DNA of 64,000 nt from Rossellomorea pakistanensis (GTDB taxonomy: Bacteria; Bacillota; Bacilli; Bacillales; Bacillaceae_B). The translations under genes and the position numbers were made by a program. The stretch covers positions 434,001-498,000 of the forward strand of contig NZ_JAFBDZ010000002.1 in the NCBI RefSeq assembly GCF_016908495.1, in the 5' to 3' direction. How positions within the stretch are numbered: position 1 is the first letter of the stretch; each line of letters begins with the position of its first letter. Below are positions 16,370-25,191 of the stretch, in pieces. The notes under the pieces are model-generated. The model had not been told where the DNA came from. It did no database searches and saw only the letters and a list, made by a program, of their open reading frames with translations.

Positions 16370-17311
16370 ATGGTTAAGAAGAAAATGGCTAAGAAAGTTC
16401 TTTTATTTTGTGACCCTGGCATTGATGACTCTCTTGCTATTATGTATGCCCTTATGGATCCCGAGCTCGAACTCGTGGGCGTTGTTACGAGTTATGGGAA
16501 TGTTACTAAAGCTACTGCTACTGCCAATGCTGCATATTTGTTAAGATTAGGTGGAAAACCAAATGTTCCAATCATTCCAGGAGCAGTCCAGCCAGTTACG
16601 GAGGAAGAAGTGACCTTCTATCCTGAAATTCACGGAGAAGAAGGAATAGGTCCTATCCATCCTCCTAGTGATCTGCAGTATCAGCTGTATCCATTTGACA
16701 TGATCCGGAAAATTGTTGAGTTTTATAAAGAAGAGCTCAACATCGTAGATACAGGGCGGTCAACGACTTTGGCGATGGCGTTTATTTTGTATAAAGAACA
16801 AATGCAAATGGTGGGGGCCTTCTATTTGATGGGAGGGGCTTTCTTTGTGCCAGGGAATGTGACTCCATTGGCCGAGGCTAATTTTTATGGAGACCCTACC
16901 TCCTCTAATTACCTTCTTAAAAATGCCCATAATCTAACGATCACTCCTTTGAATGTAACAAACTATGCTTATCTCACCCCAGATGTAGTCGAATCCCTTT
17001 CTGAAAGCACGGCCAATCCATATGCATTCATGATTAAACCCATCTTCAATTATTATTACAAGGCTTATAAAACCTTTGTTCCAGGAATCATTGGGGCGCC
17101 GATTCACGATCTGGTGACATTAATGGTAGTGAAAAATGAAAATATCGTGGATTATATCTATTACGATGCAAATGTAGTGGAAGAAATCGAGGCAAGGGGT
17201 CTGTCCTATATTGATCTTAGACCAACTGGTAAGCCAGGTGAAACACGAATCGCCATAAAACTGCATCATGAAGCGTTTATCAATGAGTTTCAAAAGGTTA
17301 TGATGGGTTAA
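16370..17311 (+). CDS. Nucleoside hydrolase (IunH family)
   Basis: An enzyme of 313 residues that would cleave the N-glycosidic bond of ribonucleosides to ribose and base. The calcium-binding N-terminal motif reads CDPGIDDSLAIMYAL; most members have D-T-D-P-G-x-D-D. The PLAEANFYGDPTSSN and APIHDLVTL segments match the conserved N-x-x-x-D and H-D motifs at the active site. It starts at ATG 16370 behind GAGGGGG. It stands alone between repeat-bearing spacers. Confidence 0.88.
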   Translation: MVKKKMAKKVLLFCDPGIDDSLAIMYALMDPELELVGVVTSYGNVTKATATANAAYLLRLGGKPNVPIIPGAVQPVTEEEVTFYPEIHGEEGIGPIHPPSDLQYQLYPFDMIRKIVEFYKEELNIVDTGRSTTLAMAFILYKEQMQMVGAFYLMGGAFFVPGNVTPLAEANFYGDPTSSNYLLKNAHNLTITPLNVTNYAYLTPDVVESLSESTANPYAFMIKPIFNYYYKAYKTFVPGIIGAPIHDLVTLMVVKNENIVDYIYYDANVVEEIEARGLSYIDLRPTGKPGETRIAIKLHHEAFINEFQKVMMG

Positions 17312-17424
17312 CTGCTTTGTTACAAAATTAACTGAGTGCTGACAAAAGGGGCAATCTCGGATGAGAGACCTCCTTAATCGTTTCACCGGGAAACATGAAC
17401 ATAGTAAAAGAGGTTTACGATTTT

Positions 17425-17545
17425 TGCAGTAGTTTGTCGAGCGGTCAATATATAGGAGAGTTTGGACAAATTACTTGCCATTTCGGACAAATTAATAACA
17501 GAAATGGACAAATTATTGCTCGTAACGGACAAATTAATTGATCTC
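17425..17545 (+). repeat. 21-bp repeat array with GGACAAATTA core, copy 1
   Basis: GGACAAATTA or a close form starts at 17464, 17485, 17506 and 17527, exactly 21 bp apart. A leader TTTGTCGAGCGGTCAATATA precedes it. The same leader and four-unit layout recur at 34190-34300. The 490-bp gap around it (17312-17799) shows no gene. Confidence 0.9.
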
Positions 17546-17799
17546 GGCCTTGAATCAACCCCAATTTGGTTGTGTCTATTATCATAATTTCCCATTCCGA
17601 CAGATTAATAGGAACTTTATTCAGTATCCAATTGAAAGAGGGAGGAATGTTAAATAAAAAGTAGAAATAAATAACAGTGGGATATTTTACCTTAATGGGG
17701 AATGAGTAATAGAAATTAGATGATGAACTATTCTACGCCCATAGGAAACAGAATCTCAGGGGGATTTTTTCTATTCTAAAGATATTTCTAGGAGTGAAT

Positions 17800-18417
17800 A
17801 TGAAACTAGTAAAAGTATTGTTAATAGCACTAACCACTATTTTGTTTACGTATGGATGTTCAAAAGAGGACGAAGTACAAATGAAATCAATAGAAGATAT
17901 TGAGTTCGAAACCCTTAATGAGTATATCGGAACGTATGTTGGCGGGAACAGAGTATCAGCAATAATTGGGGATTTACCAGGGGGAGAGTCTTTTAGAGAA
18001 TTAGATTTAACGGGTGAAAAGATTAAAGTAACATATGGGTTCAATGGAGGGGATTTCTCACAAAACTACATATCAGAATACTGGTTTGATGGGAACGATA
18101 CTCTAGAGAAGAACTTCCTTTATAACGCTATTTTATTAACAATCCTTGTACCCAATTCATTAGAATATCATTTTAAAATTGATAATAGTTCCTTTTCCGT
18201 ATCTAGAGGAAATATGGTTGAAATACTTACAGAGAATCTAAACTATTTCCCAATGGATAAAGCTGTTTTAAAAAATGAAGCAATGGCTATGTTCCATGAT
18301 GAGAACAAAAAAGCTACAGAAAAACTTCTAAAAGAAAATATGGAAACCTTTGAAGAATTAGTGTTATCTGCTGAATTTCGTAATCAATTTTTTGAAAAGT
18401 TTCCAATTAAGGATTAA
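17800..18417 (+). CDS. Putative lipoprotein, possibly DUF4825-like
   Basis: A 205-residue protein with a lipoprotein-type signal (LLIALTTILFTYGCSKED, acylated Cys at about residue 20), so it should be anchored on the outer face of the membrane. The remainder (YIGTYVGGNRVSAIIGDLPG, then a beta-rich part and a helical end) resembles short Bacillus lipoproteins with a DUF4825-type domain; this is a tentative match. AGGAG lies 6 bp before ATG 17800, which is preferred to the GTG at 17794. The function is unknown. Confidence 0.7.
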   Translation: MKLVKVLLIALTTILFTYGCSKEDEVQMKSIEDIEFETLNEYIGTYVGGNRVSAIIGDLPGGESFRELDLTGEKIKVTYGFNGGDFSQNYISEYWFDGNDTLEKNFLYNAILLTILVPNSLEYHFKIDNSSFSVSRGNMVEILTENLNYFPMDKAVLKNEAMAMFHDENKKATEKLLKENMETFEELVLSAEFRNQFFEKFPIKD

Positions 18418-18533
18418 GTACATGTAAAAAAGAAGTATTTTGAAAAAATTCCACTAATTCTTCTTGATTATAGGTTCAGATGTTTCTAGCAGAAATCAAA
18501 TTGAAACTAGAATTAAAGCAAGGTGGTTTTAAA

Positions 18534-19025
18534 GTGATAGAACTATTCTATTACAACTGGCAAGTAAGAGAAGATTGGTTTAAATGGTGTGAGAAGCGAT
18601 TTGCGGAAGAATTAGTTAAAGAACGTGCTGGCGGAATGGGAAGTATTTTAAAGACACTTTTTCATGTGATTGATTGTGAACAAATTTGGATAAATCAAAT
18701 GAAAAGGACTAGTGTAACTCAAATCGATATAAACTCCATTTCGACTCTCCAAGAAGTGATCGAGTACTCAAATTTTACAAAAAAACAAACCGAACAATTT
18801 ATGAGAGAGTGGAATTCGAATACTGAGAAAAAAATCCTGGAGATTAAAAGAAGGAACGGTCATCTATCTTCTTTTTCGTATGGGAAAATCGTTAAACATA
18901 TCATCACCCATGAAGTTCATCACATAGGTCAATTATCCGTATGGTCTCGGCAGTTAGGTGAAAAACCTGTATCGAGTGATTTAATCTATAGAGAGTTTTT
19001 ATCTCAATCATTTGAAACAATCTAA
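18534..19025 (+). CDS. DinB family protein
   Basis: A 163-residue four-helix-bundle protein of the DinB/YfiT superfamily. The metal-binding histidines are seen in TLFHVIDCE and THEVHHIGQL. Family members are metal-dependent hydrolases or thiol transferases, and many are uncharacterised. GTG 18534 has AAGGTGG at a good distance; the ATG at 18480 would add 18 residues with no ribosome binding site. It opens a run of five small, closely spaced genes (DinB, NUDIX, VOC, SRPBCC, VOC). Confidence 0.85.
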   Translation: MIELFYYNWQVREDWFKWCEKRFAEELVKERAGGMGSILKTLFHVIDCEQIWINQMKRTSVTQIDINSISTLQEVIEYSNFTKKQTEQFMREWNSNTEKKILEIKRRNGHLSSFSYGKIVKHIITHEVHHIGQLSVWSRQLGEKPVSSDLIYREFLSQSFETI

Positions 19026-19039
19026 AAAGGGGATATCTT

Positions 19040-19441
19040 ATGCCTAAAGTAGGTGTTTTTGCATCAGTTATCGATGAAGAAGATAGGATATTATGCGTAA
19101 AGATAAATTATGGTTCTGGAAATTGGACTTTGCCTGGAGGTCATTTGGAAAAGAATGAATCCCCCATTGATGGAGTGAAAAGGGAAGTCTATGAGGAAAC
19201 AGGATTCTTAGTAGAAATTGATTATCTAATATCCCTATATTCAGCTCCAGAAAAGGATGACTTGGTGCTTTTATTCAAAGCAAGGATCATTCAAAAGGCA
19301 GAATTTGTTCCTAATGGTGAAATCGAACAAATAGCATTTTTTGATAAAGGGGATCTACCTAAGGAAATGCATCCATGGAACATGAAAAGAATTTATGATG
19401 CTTTTAACGATAAGGTGAGTAACTTGCATATTTTTAAGTGA
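19040..19441 (+). CDS. NUDIX hydrolase
   Basis: A 133-residue protein with a complete Nudix box, starting GGHLEKNES and ending REVYEETGF, which binds the metal for cleavage of nucleoside diphosphate-X compounds. The box sits at residues 38-60. The substrate is not predictable. It follows the DinB gene by 14 bp with AAAAGGGG before the ATG. Confidence 0.92.
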   Translation: MPKVGVFASVIDEEDRILCVKINYGSGNWTLPGGHLEKNESPIDGVKREVYEETGFLVEIDYLISLYSAPEKDDLVLLFKARIIQKAEFVPNGEIEQIAFFDKGDLPKEMHPWNMKRIYDAFNDKVSNLHIFK

Positions 19442-19581
19442 TCAAAAAAATTTTAATACTACATATTGTTTATAGGAATAGAGATACTCACCCAAATTAT
19501 TATTTGAAAAAGATGAACATAAAGCAAAGTAGAAGAAATTTTTTATCTTACACTTTCCATATAAACAAGGGAGGTCATAAG

Positions 19582-19938
19582 ATGTTAAATAAAGTATGTG
19601 TAATAACCGTTAAAGTCGACCGAATGTCTGCAGCTATTGATTTTTATACAAAGGTACTGGATTTTAAAATTTCAAAGCATTATGGCGAAAGGATTGTTAG
19701 CTTAGTACATAATGAAATACCGATAGTTTTAGAGGAAACAGAGCTAAACAATGTAGGGAAACAAAATGTATTAATAGGAATTCATTCAAATGATCTTGAT
19801 AAAGATTTTGATCTATTGAAGAAAAAAGGTGCAAAGATCCTCTTTGATGAACCTAAACCTTGTCCGCCGGGGCGTTATATCATCATCGAAGACCCTGCAG
19901 GAAACCAAATCGAACTTGTGGAGTTTTCTGATGAATAG
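19582..19938 (+). CDS. VOC family (glyoxalase/bleomycin resistance fold) protein
   Basis: A 118-residue protein of the vicinal oxygen chelate fold (VITVKVDRMSAAIDFYTKVL, with FDEPKPCPPGRYIIIEDPAG and NQIELVEF at the end). Such proteins include glyoxalases, fosfomycin-type resistance enzymes and dioxygenases. The exact role is unknown. GGGAGG before ATG 19582 sets the start; a longer in-frame GTG at 19438 would overlap the upstream stop and add an unrelated leader. Confidence 0.85.
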   Translation: MLNKVCVITVKVDRMSAAIDFYTKVLDFKISKHYGERIVSLVHNEIPIVLEETELNNVGKQNVLIGIHSNDLDKDFDLLKKKGAKILFDEPKPCPPGRYIIIEDPAGNQIELVEFSDE

Positions 19939-19951
19939 AGGAGGTGCGCTT

Positions 19952-20398
19952 GTGCCTGAGATAAGACATCAGATGTACATTAAAGTTGAACCTAAAAAGG
20001 TTTATCAAACGTTAATACATGAAGATGAATGGAATGCATGGTTTACAGACTATACAACCATTGATTTAAATCATGATGGCACTGGAAATATTCAATTTCG
20101 ATGGAAAAGTAGCGATGATCATGAAATCGAAGACGGTGGGAGAATAATAGAAGCGATTCCTTTTAAAACTTTTACTTTTCAATGGAATCCTGGTGAAAAT
20201 AATACGACTGTAACCTTTCAATTGAAACCTTATAAAGAAGGAACATTAGTCGTTTTAGAAGAACGAGGATATTCAAACTCAGATAAAGACCTGACTGCGT
20301 GTATTGGATGTGCTGTTGGTTGGGGAGAGGCTTTGACTTTATTAAAAATTTATTTGGAGCATGGGATCGTGTATAAGGATGATTTATTATTAACTTAG
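19952..20398 (+). CDS. SRPBCC (AHSA1-like) domain protein
   Basis: A 148-residue START-like protein (MYIKVEPKKVYQTLIHEDEW, with FTFQWNPGENNTTVTF and a C-terminal GWGEALTLLKIYLEHG), as in the Bacillus AHSA1/YndB group, which binds small hydrophobic ligands. The start at GTG 19952 is chosen because AGGAGG stands 7-8 bp before it. The ATG at 19931 lies upstream of that site and inside the previous gene. It belongs to the same transcription unit as its neighbours. Confidence 0.8.
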   Translation: MPEIRHQMYIKVEPKKVYQTLIHEDEWNAWFTDYTTIDLNHDGTGNIQFRWKSSDDHEIEDGGRIIEAIPFKTFTFQWNPGENNTTVTFQLKPYKEGTLVVLEERGYSNSDKDLTACIGCAVGWGEALTLLKIYLEHGIVYKDDLLLT

Positions 20399-20411
20399 GG
20401 TGGTAGTTAAA

Positions 20412-20798
20412 ATGATATATGAAGTGACGATCCAAATTCGTGTAAAGGATATGGCAGAAGGTCAGAGGTGGTACCGAACCTTATTAAATAGAGAACCCGA
20501 TTTTGTTCCTCATGAAGGTTTTGCAGAGTGGGAACTCATTCCAAGGTGCTGGCTGCAAGTGGCAGAAGGAGTACCATCAGAGGCAAGTGGTCCCCTTAGG
20601 TTAGGTGTACCGAATATTATTACGACAAGGGATCGGTTAATGAAGGAGCTCGAAATGGAAGACTTTGAGATTCATGAAAGACCAGAAGTCCCAGTGAAGT
20701 GGGGAACCTTTACGGATCCTTGGGGGAATCGGGTTGGACTCTTTGAATATTTAAGTGAAGAAGAAAAGAATATAAAAATGAATGCTATTCACAAATAA
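20412..20798 (+). CDS. VOC family protein
   Basis: A 128-residue vicinal oxygen chelate protein (YEVTIQIRVKDMAEGQRWYR start, WGTFTDPWGNRVGLFEYL end). Its hydrophobic pocket contains two aromatic stretches; the substrate is unknown. ATG 20412 follows GGGTGG by about 9 bp. It closes the five-gene cluster and is followed within 30 bp by an inverted-repeat element that could serve as its terminator. Confidence 0.85.
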   Translation: MIYEVTIQIRVKDMAEGQRWYRTLLNREPDFVPHEGFAEWELIPRCWLQVAEGVPSEASGPLRLGVPNIITTRDRLMKELEMEDFEIHERPEVPVKWGTFTDPWGNRVGLFEYLSEEEKNIKMNAIHK

Positions 20799-20826
20799 TG
20801 AATAAGGCTAGTTTAGTAAAAAGACG

Positions 20827-20941
20827 AGGCTGTCCCATAAGGGGTCCGGAACCACTATGATTGCCCGTATATAGAAGGTGTCTTGTAGGTATCTTCTATA
20901 TGTTGAAGTTGTGGTTCCTGACTCCTTGGTTTTGGGGAAGC
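20827..20941 (+). repeat. Inverted-repeat element A, copy 1
   Basis: About 115 bp begin AGGCTGTCCCATAAGGGG then TCCGGAACCAC, and end GTGGTTCCTGACTCC then TTGGTTTTGGGGAAGCCC. The two arms are inverted copies of each other. A second member with the same arm sequences lies at 61382-61475 in the opposite orientation. No coding capacity; it could fold into one long hairpin. Confidence 0.75.
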
Positions 20942-20957
20942 CCGTTTTTATTTGTTC

Positions 20958-21179
20958 TTTTAGCTAGGCTCTTTTCTAAAAGTTTGTTGCTTTTAACAAT
21001 ATTGAAAACGAAGAGTGGATTGGAGCGGAAGGCATTTGACTCCTGCAGGATGCAGAGGAAAAGTCTAGACCCCGCAGGCGGAACGTCGAGGAGGCTTGAC
21101 TTCCTCCCCGCGGAAAGCAACGGTCAAATGTTTATTCTCAATAAACAACAATCTCTACGAAAAGAGCCTTTAGCTAAAA
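20958..21179 (+). repeat. MITE-like element C, full-length copy
   Basis: A 222-bp element is bounded by near-inverted ends, TTTTAGCTAGGCTCTTTTCT and ACGAAAAGAGCCTTTAGC with TAAAA. The core contains TTGGAGCGGAAGGC, GACTCCTGCAGGATG, GACCCCGCAGGCGGA and CCGCGGAAAGC, a GC-rich sequence type that I recall as recurrent in Bacillaceae intergenic DNA. It has no transposase. A shorter relative lies at 32879-33007. Confidence 0.7.
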
Positions 21180-21373
21180 CCATCAGACCCTTTTCGAAAA
21201 ACTTTCTTACTAGATAGCAGTTTTAATGCTTTAACTACGTATCAATTGTTAGAACCAACCCTACACTATATAATAAATGAAAATAGGTAAAACTTTGGAA
21301 GTTTACAAACCTTTTGAGTAGGAAATAAAAAATGTGTGCTAACTGAGATCAAAGAAGAAAAGAGGATGAAAAT

Positions 21374-22483
21374 TTGTTTAAATCGTCAAAGTTGCATTTC
21401 TGGACACTTGAAATTTTGCTCATTGCACTGATTTTGTATGTATCAACGAAAATAACTTTCTTGTTTGAACCCTTGGTTGTCTTTGGAACGACTCTATTTT
21501 TTCCCATTATTATTTCAGGGTTTCTCTATTTTCTATTAAACCCCATTGTTAATAAAATTCAAATGCTAAAGGTTCCTAGAACAGTGGCGATTCTTTTAAT
21601 CTATTTATTGATGATCGGGTTAATCACCCTAGTAATCCTTTTAATTGCCCCTATTTTTACAAAACAAGTGACGCAGTTAGTCGAGGACATTCCTACATAT
21701 GCTAAACAGACGAAGGAACTTATTGACGAGGTGTCTACAACCGAGGAATACAAATGGGTCGTTAAACAGGATTATGTAACGATTGATGATATAGAGAAGG
21801 CGGTTTCCGATATTGCCAATACACTTCCCGATCGTCTTACAAACGGTATTTCTACTGTAATCGGTTGGGTAACCAGTACGACGATTACGATTGTTACTGT
21901 GCCATTCCTTTTATTCTACATGTTCAAGGATGGTCATCGATTTCCACATGCCTTGGCTCGTTTTATCCCCTCAAAGTATAAACAAGAGGGGCTTAAAATC
22001 ATCAAGGATACGAATAAAACCTTGGCCGCCTATATCCAAGGACAGGTGATTGTGGCAACATTTGTCGGGACACTTGCTTATATCGGTTATTTGATCATTG
22101 ATCTCCCTTATGCTTTGATAATGGCGATGATTGTCGTTGTCACCAATATTATTCCTTATGTTGGCCCGATCTTAGGTGGAGCTCCAGCGGTTATTATCGC
22201 CCTGTTCAATTCACCTACCCAAGCCTTTTTGGTTATTGTCGTAATTACCATTGCCCAGCAAATTGAAGGGAATGTATTATCACCGCTTATCCTAGGAAAA
22301 ACTTTGGATACACACCCAGCTACTATCATCATTTTGTTGCTTGTAGCAGGTAATCTTGCTGGAGTCCTAGGAATGATCTTAGCTATTCCAGTCTATGCTG
22401 TATTGAAAACGCTTGTTTTAAATGTAGTGAGATTCCTTAAAGTAAGAAAGAGCTATTTGGATAAAGAGGAGATAGAGGTTTAG
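21374..22483 (+). CDS. AI-2E family transporter (UPF0118)
   Basis: A 369-residue membrane protein with about eight hydrophobic segments: three near the N-terminus, a soluble stretch at about 95-150, then the conserved C-terminal block (QGQVIVATFVGTLAYIGYLI, IIPYVGPILGG, QQIEGNVLSPLILGK). Family members have been linked to autoinducer-2 export and to sodium/proton antiport; which applies here is not clear. The start is TTG 21374 with AGAGGATG 8 bp upstream. It converges with the sphingomyelinase gene. Confidence 0.88.
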   Translation: MFKSSKLHFWTLEILLIALILYVSTKITFLFEPLVVFGTTLFFPIIISGFLYFLLNPIVNKIQMLKVPRTVAILLIYLLMIGLITLVILLIAPIFTKQVTQLVEDIPTYAKQTKELIDEVSTTEEYKWVVKQDYVTIDDIEKAVSDIANTLPDRLTNGISTVIGWVTSTTITIVTVPFLLFYMFKDGHRFPHALARFIPSKYKQEGLKIIKDTNKTLAAYIQGQVIVATFVGTLAYIGYLIIDLPYALIMAMIVVVTNIIPYVGPILGGAPAVIIALFNSPTQAFLVIVVITIAQQIEGNVLSPLILGKTLDTHPATIIILLLVAGNLAGVLGMILAIPVYAVLKTLVLNVVRFLKVRKSYLDKEEIEV

Positions 22484-22576
22484 AAGGTGGTGTTACCTTT
22501 AAGCTAGGAACAAAATCAATAAGAGTAATTTTGAATTCAGTGCTGAAGAGTGATTGATAACAACAGTCTTTTTAAT

Positions 22577-22607
22577 AAAAAAAAGCTGACTTTTATGGTC
22601 AGCTTTT
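22577..22607. terminator. Bidirectional terminator
   Basis: AAAAAAAAGCTGAC pairs with GTCAGCTTTT across a 7-nt loop. It serves the AI-2E gene (plus) and gives the sphingomyelinase gene (minus) an eight-T tract. Confidence 0.85.
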
Positions 22608-22641
22608 GTTGTTGGATAGGTTTACTTTGTTCGAACAAAAA

Positions 22642-23628
22642 TTACGGTACTGAGTAACCAGCAACAGGATAATGATCCGAGTACTCATTATAGGTATACG
22701 TTTTTCCAAATGATGTCACCGACCATTCTGGTGACTTGATATTCATAGCGTTAATATACCAGTTACTCGGTTGTTTATGACTTTTTTCGACAAAAATATA
22801 ATCTAAATATTGCGGTTCGAGCTGTGGATAGTTATAACCTGCAATCCCATTCGTGTCAGGATCCCATGTGGATGTGAAACCAGTGTAGGCAGTAGGGGCA
22901 TTCACATTTAGATCCTTAAGCATTGAAGAATACTCTGGAGTTCCCTTGATCACATTTAGATCTCCACCAATGTAAACCACTTCACTTGCAGGAATGTCTT
23001 TTTGATCGATAAATCCGCTTATTTCATCCATTTGGGCTTTACGCACGGATGCGGCTTCTCCATCCGAACAGCGTTCATCCTCTGATTGCATATGAGTTCC
23101 GATTACATGGTAGAAATGCCCGTTTTTATTGATTTTTACATAAACAAATCCTTTGTTAGCCAACCAATCTGCTCCGCACCCATCTTTATATACGTATTGA
23201 ATCTTTTCAACGATTGGCCACTTGCTGACGATCGCCGCTCCGCCATCTTCGGGGGTCGTGTATGAATAGCTTCCGAGAGTCTCATCCCAGTTACTAGTAC
23301 TGCGCCCGAGTACAGGTGTTTGGTAAGGATAGTCATTCTCTAATCCATTCAACAACTTGTTCGAGGCTTCATTATCGAACACTTCGTTTAAGATGACTAC
23401 ATCTTGTCCTTTTATGTAATCTGCATTGGAAATGAGGTCGGCTCGTTGTACTTGTCCCCAATTCGGATAAAGGCTTTGCGATAGCATGTACACATTATGC
23501 GCCATTAGTTTAAAATCATTTGGGTAATCGCTCTCCTCTGCAGACACAGTGGAAGAAAAAACGATTACTGGTAAAACAAGAGCAGCTACCACCAGGAATT
23601 TCGTAAGGTTTATCATCTTTTCGATCAT
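22642..23628 (-). CDS. Secreted sphingomyelinase C
   Basis: A 328-residue secreted enzyme with a signal peptide (about residues 1-30, ending VSAEE) and an exonuclease-endonuclease-phosphatase fold. The metal-site and catalytic motifs of the B. cereus/S. aureus beta-toxin group are present: MAHNVYML (Asn), ILNEVFDN (Glu), IGTHMQSED (His), IGGDLNV (Asp/Asn) and SDHYPVAGY (catalytic His). It would hydrolyse sphingomyelin to ceramide and phosphocholine, with hemolytic potential. GGGAG lies 6 bp before the start. It stands alone, with an inverted repeat in its upstream region. Confidence 0.92.
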   Translation of the reverse strand: MIEKMINLTKFLVVAALVLPVIVFSSTVSAEESDYPNDFKLMAHNVYMLSQSLYPNWGQVQRADLISNADYIKGQDVVILNEVFDNEASNKLLNGLENDYPYQTPVLGRSTSNWDETLGSYSYTTPEDGGAAIVSKWPIVEKIQYVYKDGCGADWLANKGFVYVKINKNGHFYHVIGTHMQSEDERCSDGEAASVRKAQMDEISGFIDQKDIPASEVVYIGGDLNVIKGTPEYSSMLKDLNVNAPTAYTGFTSTWDPDTNGIAGYNYPQLEPQYLDYIFVEKSHKQPSNWYINAMNIKSPEWSVTSFGKTYTYNEYSDHYPVAGYSVP

Positions 23629-23714
23629 GTTATCTCCCTCTTTTCATTTATATCAACTATCATCATACAGGAATGACGAAGAAATGAGCTCGAATTTACA
23701 AAAGATTTGTAATT

Positions 23715-23741
23715 GTTAACATCTTCTTGAAGATCGTTAAC
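23715..23741. promoter_or_regulatory. Nested inverted repeat upstream of sphingomyelinase
   Basis: GTTAAC, ATCTTC, TT, GAAGAT, C, GTTAAC: a 27-bp near-perfect palindrome about 90 bp upstream of the sphingomyelinase start. No PlcR-type box was seen, so control may differ from that of the B. cereus group. Confidence 0.45.
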
Positions 23742-23854
23742 ATTCTAATCATCATCTAACTACAAATAGTCGTCTTATTGCATGATTAGAAGTTTTACAA
23801 TCCTTGAGAAATAGGGACTAAATCTAAAAATCAAATGGAATGACACATTTATAT

Positions 23855-23970
23855 AAAATGTGCATAAATTTTAAATCTTGTGCCATTACTCCAAATTTTC
23901 GTGCGAAAAATTAGATTCTTGTGCATTTACTGGCCATTCTTGTGCAATAAAATCAAAAAGTTGTGCACTC
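23855..23970. repeat. 21-bp repeat array with TTGTGC core
   Basis: GTGC-centred motifs (mostly TTGTGC) start at 23859, 23879, 23900, 23920, 23941 and 23962, i.e. every 20-21 bp. The array lies between two divergent genes. Confidence 0.8.
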
Positions 23971-24141
23971 CCACATACAAGTCAAGGAGATTAGGCTTCT
24001 CCTTTTGTATGGAGTGAGCTGTTTAAACAAATCCTTCGAAGGTTAATAATGTTTATTAAATATTTGTACGTTGTAGTAGGAAATAAGCCTTTCATGTAGA
24101 AAATTTTAGAATAGCCTTATTCCAAAGGAGAGATTTCAACT

Positions 24142-24564
24142 ATGTACGAATTAAAAACCAAAGAAACTGAAAACAGTGTCATTGAGTTTATTGAAAATGT
24201 TGAAAGCCCTAAAAAACGTGAAGACGCTTATAAGTTGTTAGATATTTTTACTGAAACAAGCGGGTTTAAAGCCAAGATGTGGGGGCCGAGTATCATTGGA
24301 TTTGGTTCTTACCATTATAAATATGCATCCGGTCATGAAGGTGATGCACCACTAGTGGGTTTTTCACCTCGGAAAGCCAAGATCAGTTTATACTTTGCAA
24401 CTGGTGACACGAAGCGTGAGGAATTGTTAAAGGACTTTGGAAAACATACATCAGGTAAAGCATGTGTGTACATCAATAAAGTAGCAGATATTAATGTCGA
24501 TGTATTAAAAGCATTAATTCAGCAATCAATAAAGTTTTTACAGGAAACCTATCTGAACGAATAA
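24142..24564 (+). CDS. DUF1801 domain protein
   Basis: A 140-residue protein of the DUF1801/YdhG-like family (MWGPSIIGFGSYHYKY, then a VGFSPRKAKISLYF motif and GKACVYINKVADINVDVL). The family has a two-layer alpha/beta fold of unknown function, sometimes linked with metal or iron-sulfur delivery. AAAGGAGAG precedes the ATG. It is followed 22 bp later by an SRPBCC gene and the two probably form one unit. Confidence 0.88.
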   Translation: MYELKTKETENSVIEFIENVESPKKREDAYKLLDIFTETSGFKAKMWGPSIIGFGSYHYKYASGHEGDAPLVGFSPRKAKISLYFATGDTKREELLKDFGKHTSGKACVYINKVADINVDVLKALIQQSIKFLQETYLNE

Positions 24565-24586
24565 AGCAAAAGGGAGTTGATTTATA

Positions 24587-25027
24587 ATGGAAGATCTTCA
24601 AGTTACTACGAAAGTGAAACTATTAAAGCCCACTCATGAAGTATTCGAAGCCATCGTAAATCCTGAAGAAATGGCTCATTATTGGTTTTCATCGGGATCT
24701 GGGAGGTTAGAAGAAGGCAAAACCGTTACATGGAGATATGAGGAATATGGGGCAGAAGTGGATATCCATGTACTGGAACTACAGAAAAATAAAAAAATTG
24801 TCTATCAGTGGCCAGCTGGTGAAGGAACAGTAGTAACGATTACGCTAAAAGAAGTAGATCACACAAGTACCATTATTGAAGTGGTGGAAAAAGGTTGGAA
24901 AGAAAATGATGAGGATTTGATGAATATATTGTTAGGACAAAAAGAAGGCTGGGTTTATATGTTGACTTGTTTAAAAGGCTATTTGGAGCATAATGTTTCT
25001 ACTTTGAGAGCTTCATTGGTGTTTTGA
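24587..25027 (+). CDS. SRPBCC (AHSA1-like) domain protein
   Basis: A 146-residue START-like protein (LLKPTHEVFEAIVNPEEMAHY, with GKTVTWRYEEYGAEVDI and KEGWVYMLTCLKGYLEHN). It is a distant paralogue of the protein at 19952-20398. The ligand is unknown. The start follows AAAGGGAG by a normal distance. It is co-oriented with the DUF1801 gene. Confidence 0.85.
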   Translation: MEDLQVTTKVKLLKPTHEVFEAIVNPEEMAHYWFSSGSGRLEEGKTVTWRYEEYGAEVDIHVLELQKNKKIVYQWPAGEGTVVTITLKEVDHTSTIIEVVEKGWKENDEDLMNILLGQKEGWVYMLTCLKGYLEHNVSTLRASLVF

Positions 25028-25112
25028 CTGTACTAAACGTTTCAAGGGACGCTTCCTATATGGGGTTTGCGTCTTTTTACTTTAGGTAACAAAATTAATT
25101 ACCAATATTAGT

Positions 25113-25186
25113 AAAAAAGAGGATTGACAACAGATTATTATAATGGCCAAAAAAGCCACCCGAAACTTTTTTCAATCCTCTTTTTT
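25113..25186. terminator. Bidirectional terminator with long loop
   Basis: AAAAAAGAGGATTGA at 25113-25127 is perfectly complementary to TCAATCCTCTTTTTT at 25172-25186. It lies between the SRPBCC gene (plus) and the DUF3231 gene (minus). The 44-nt loop is unusually long. Confidence 0.75.
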
Positions 25187-25191
25187 CATAA

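Noticed and set aside
19438-19581. N-terminal extension of the VOC protein
   Set aside because: The strong GGGAGG and ATG at 19582 match the family start; the upstream part is not homologous in character.
20861-21217. 118-residue open frame on the plus strand
   Set aside because: It lies wholly over the two inverted-repeat elements, has no ribosome binding site and its translation is low-complexity.
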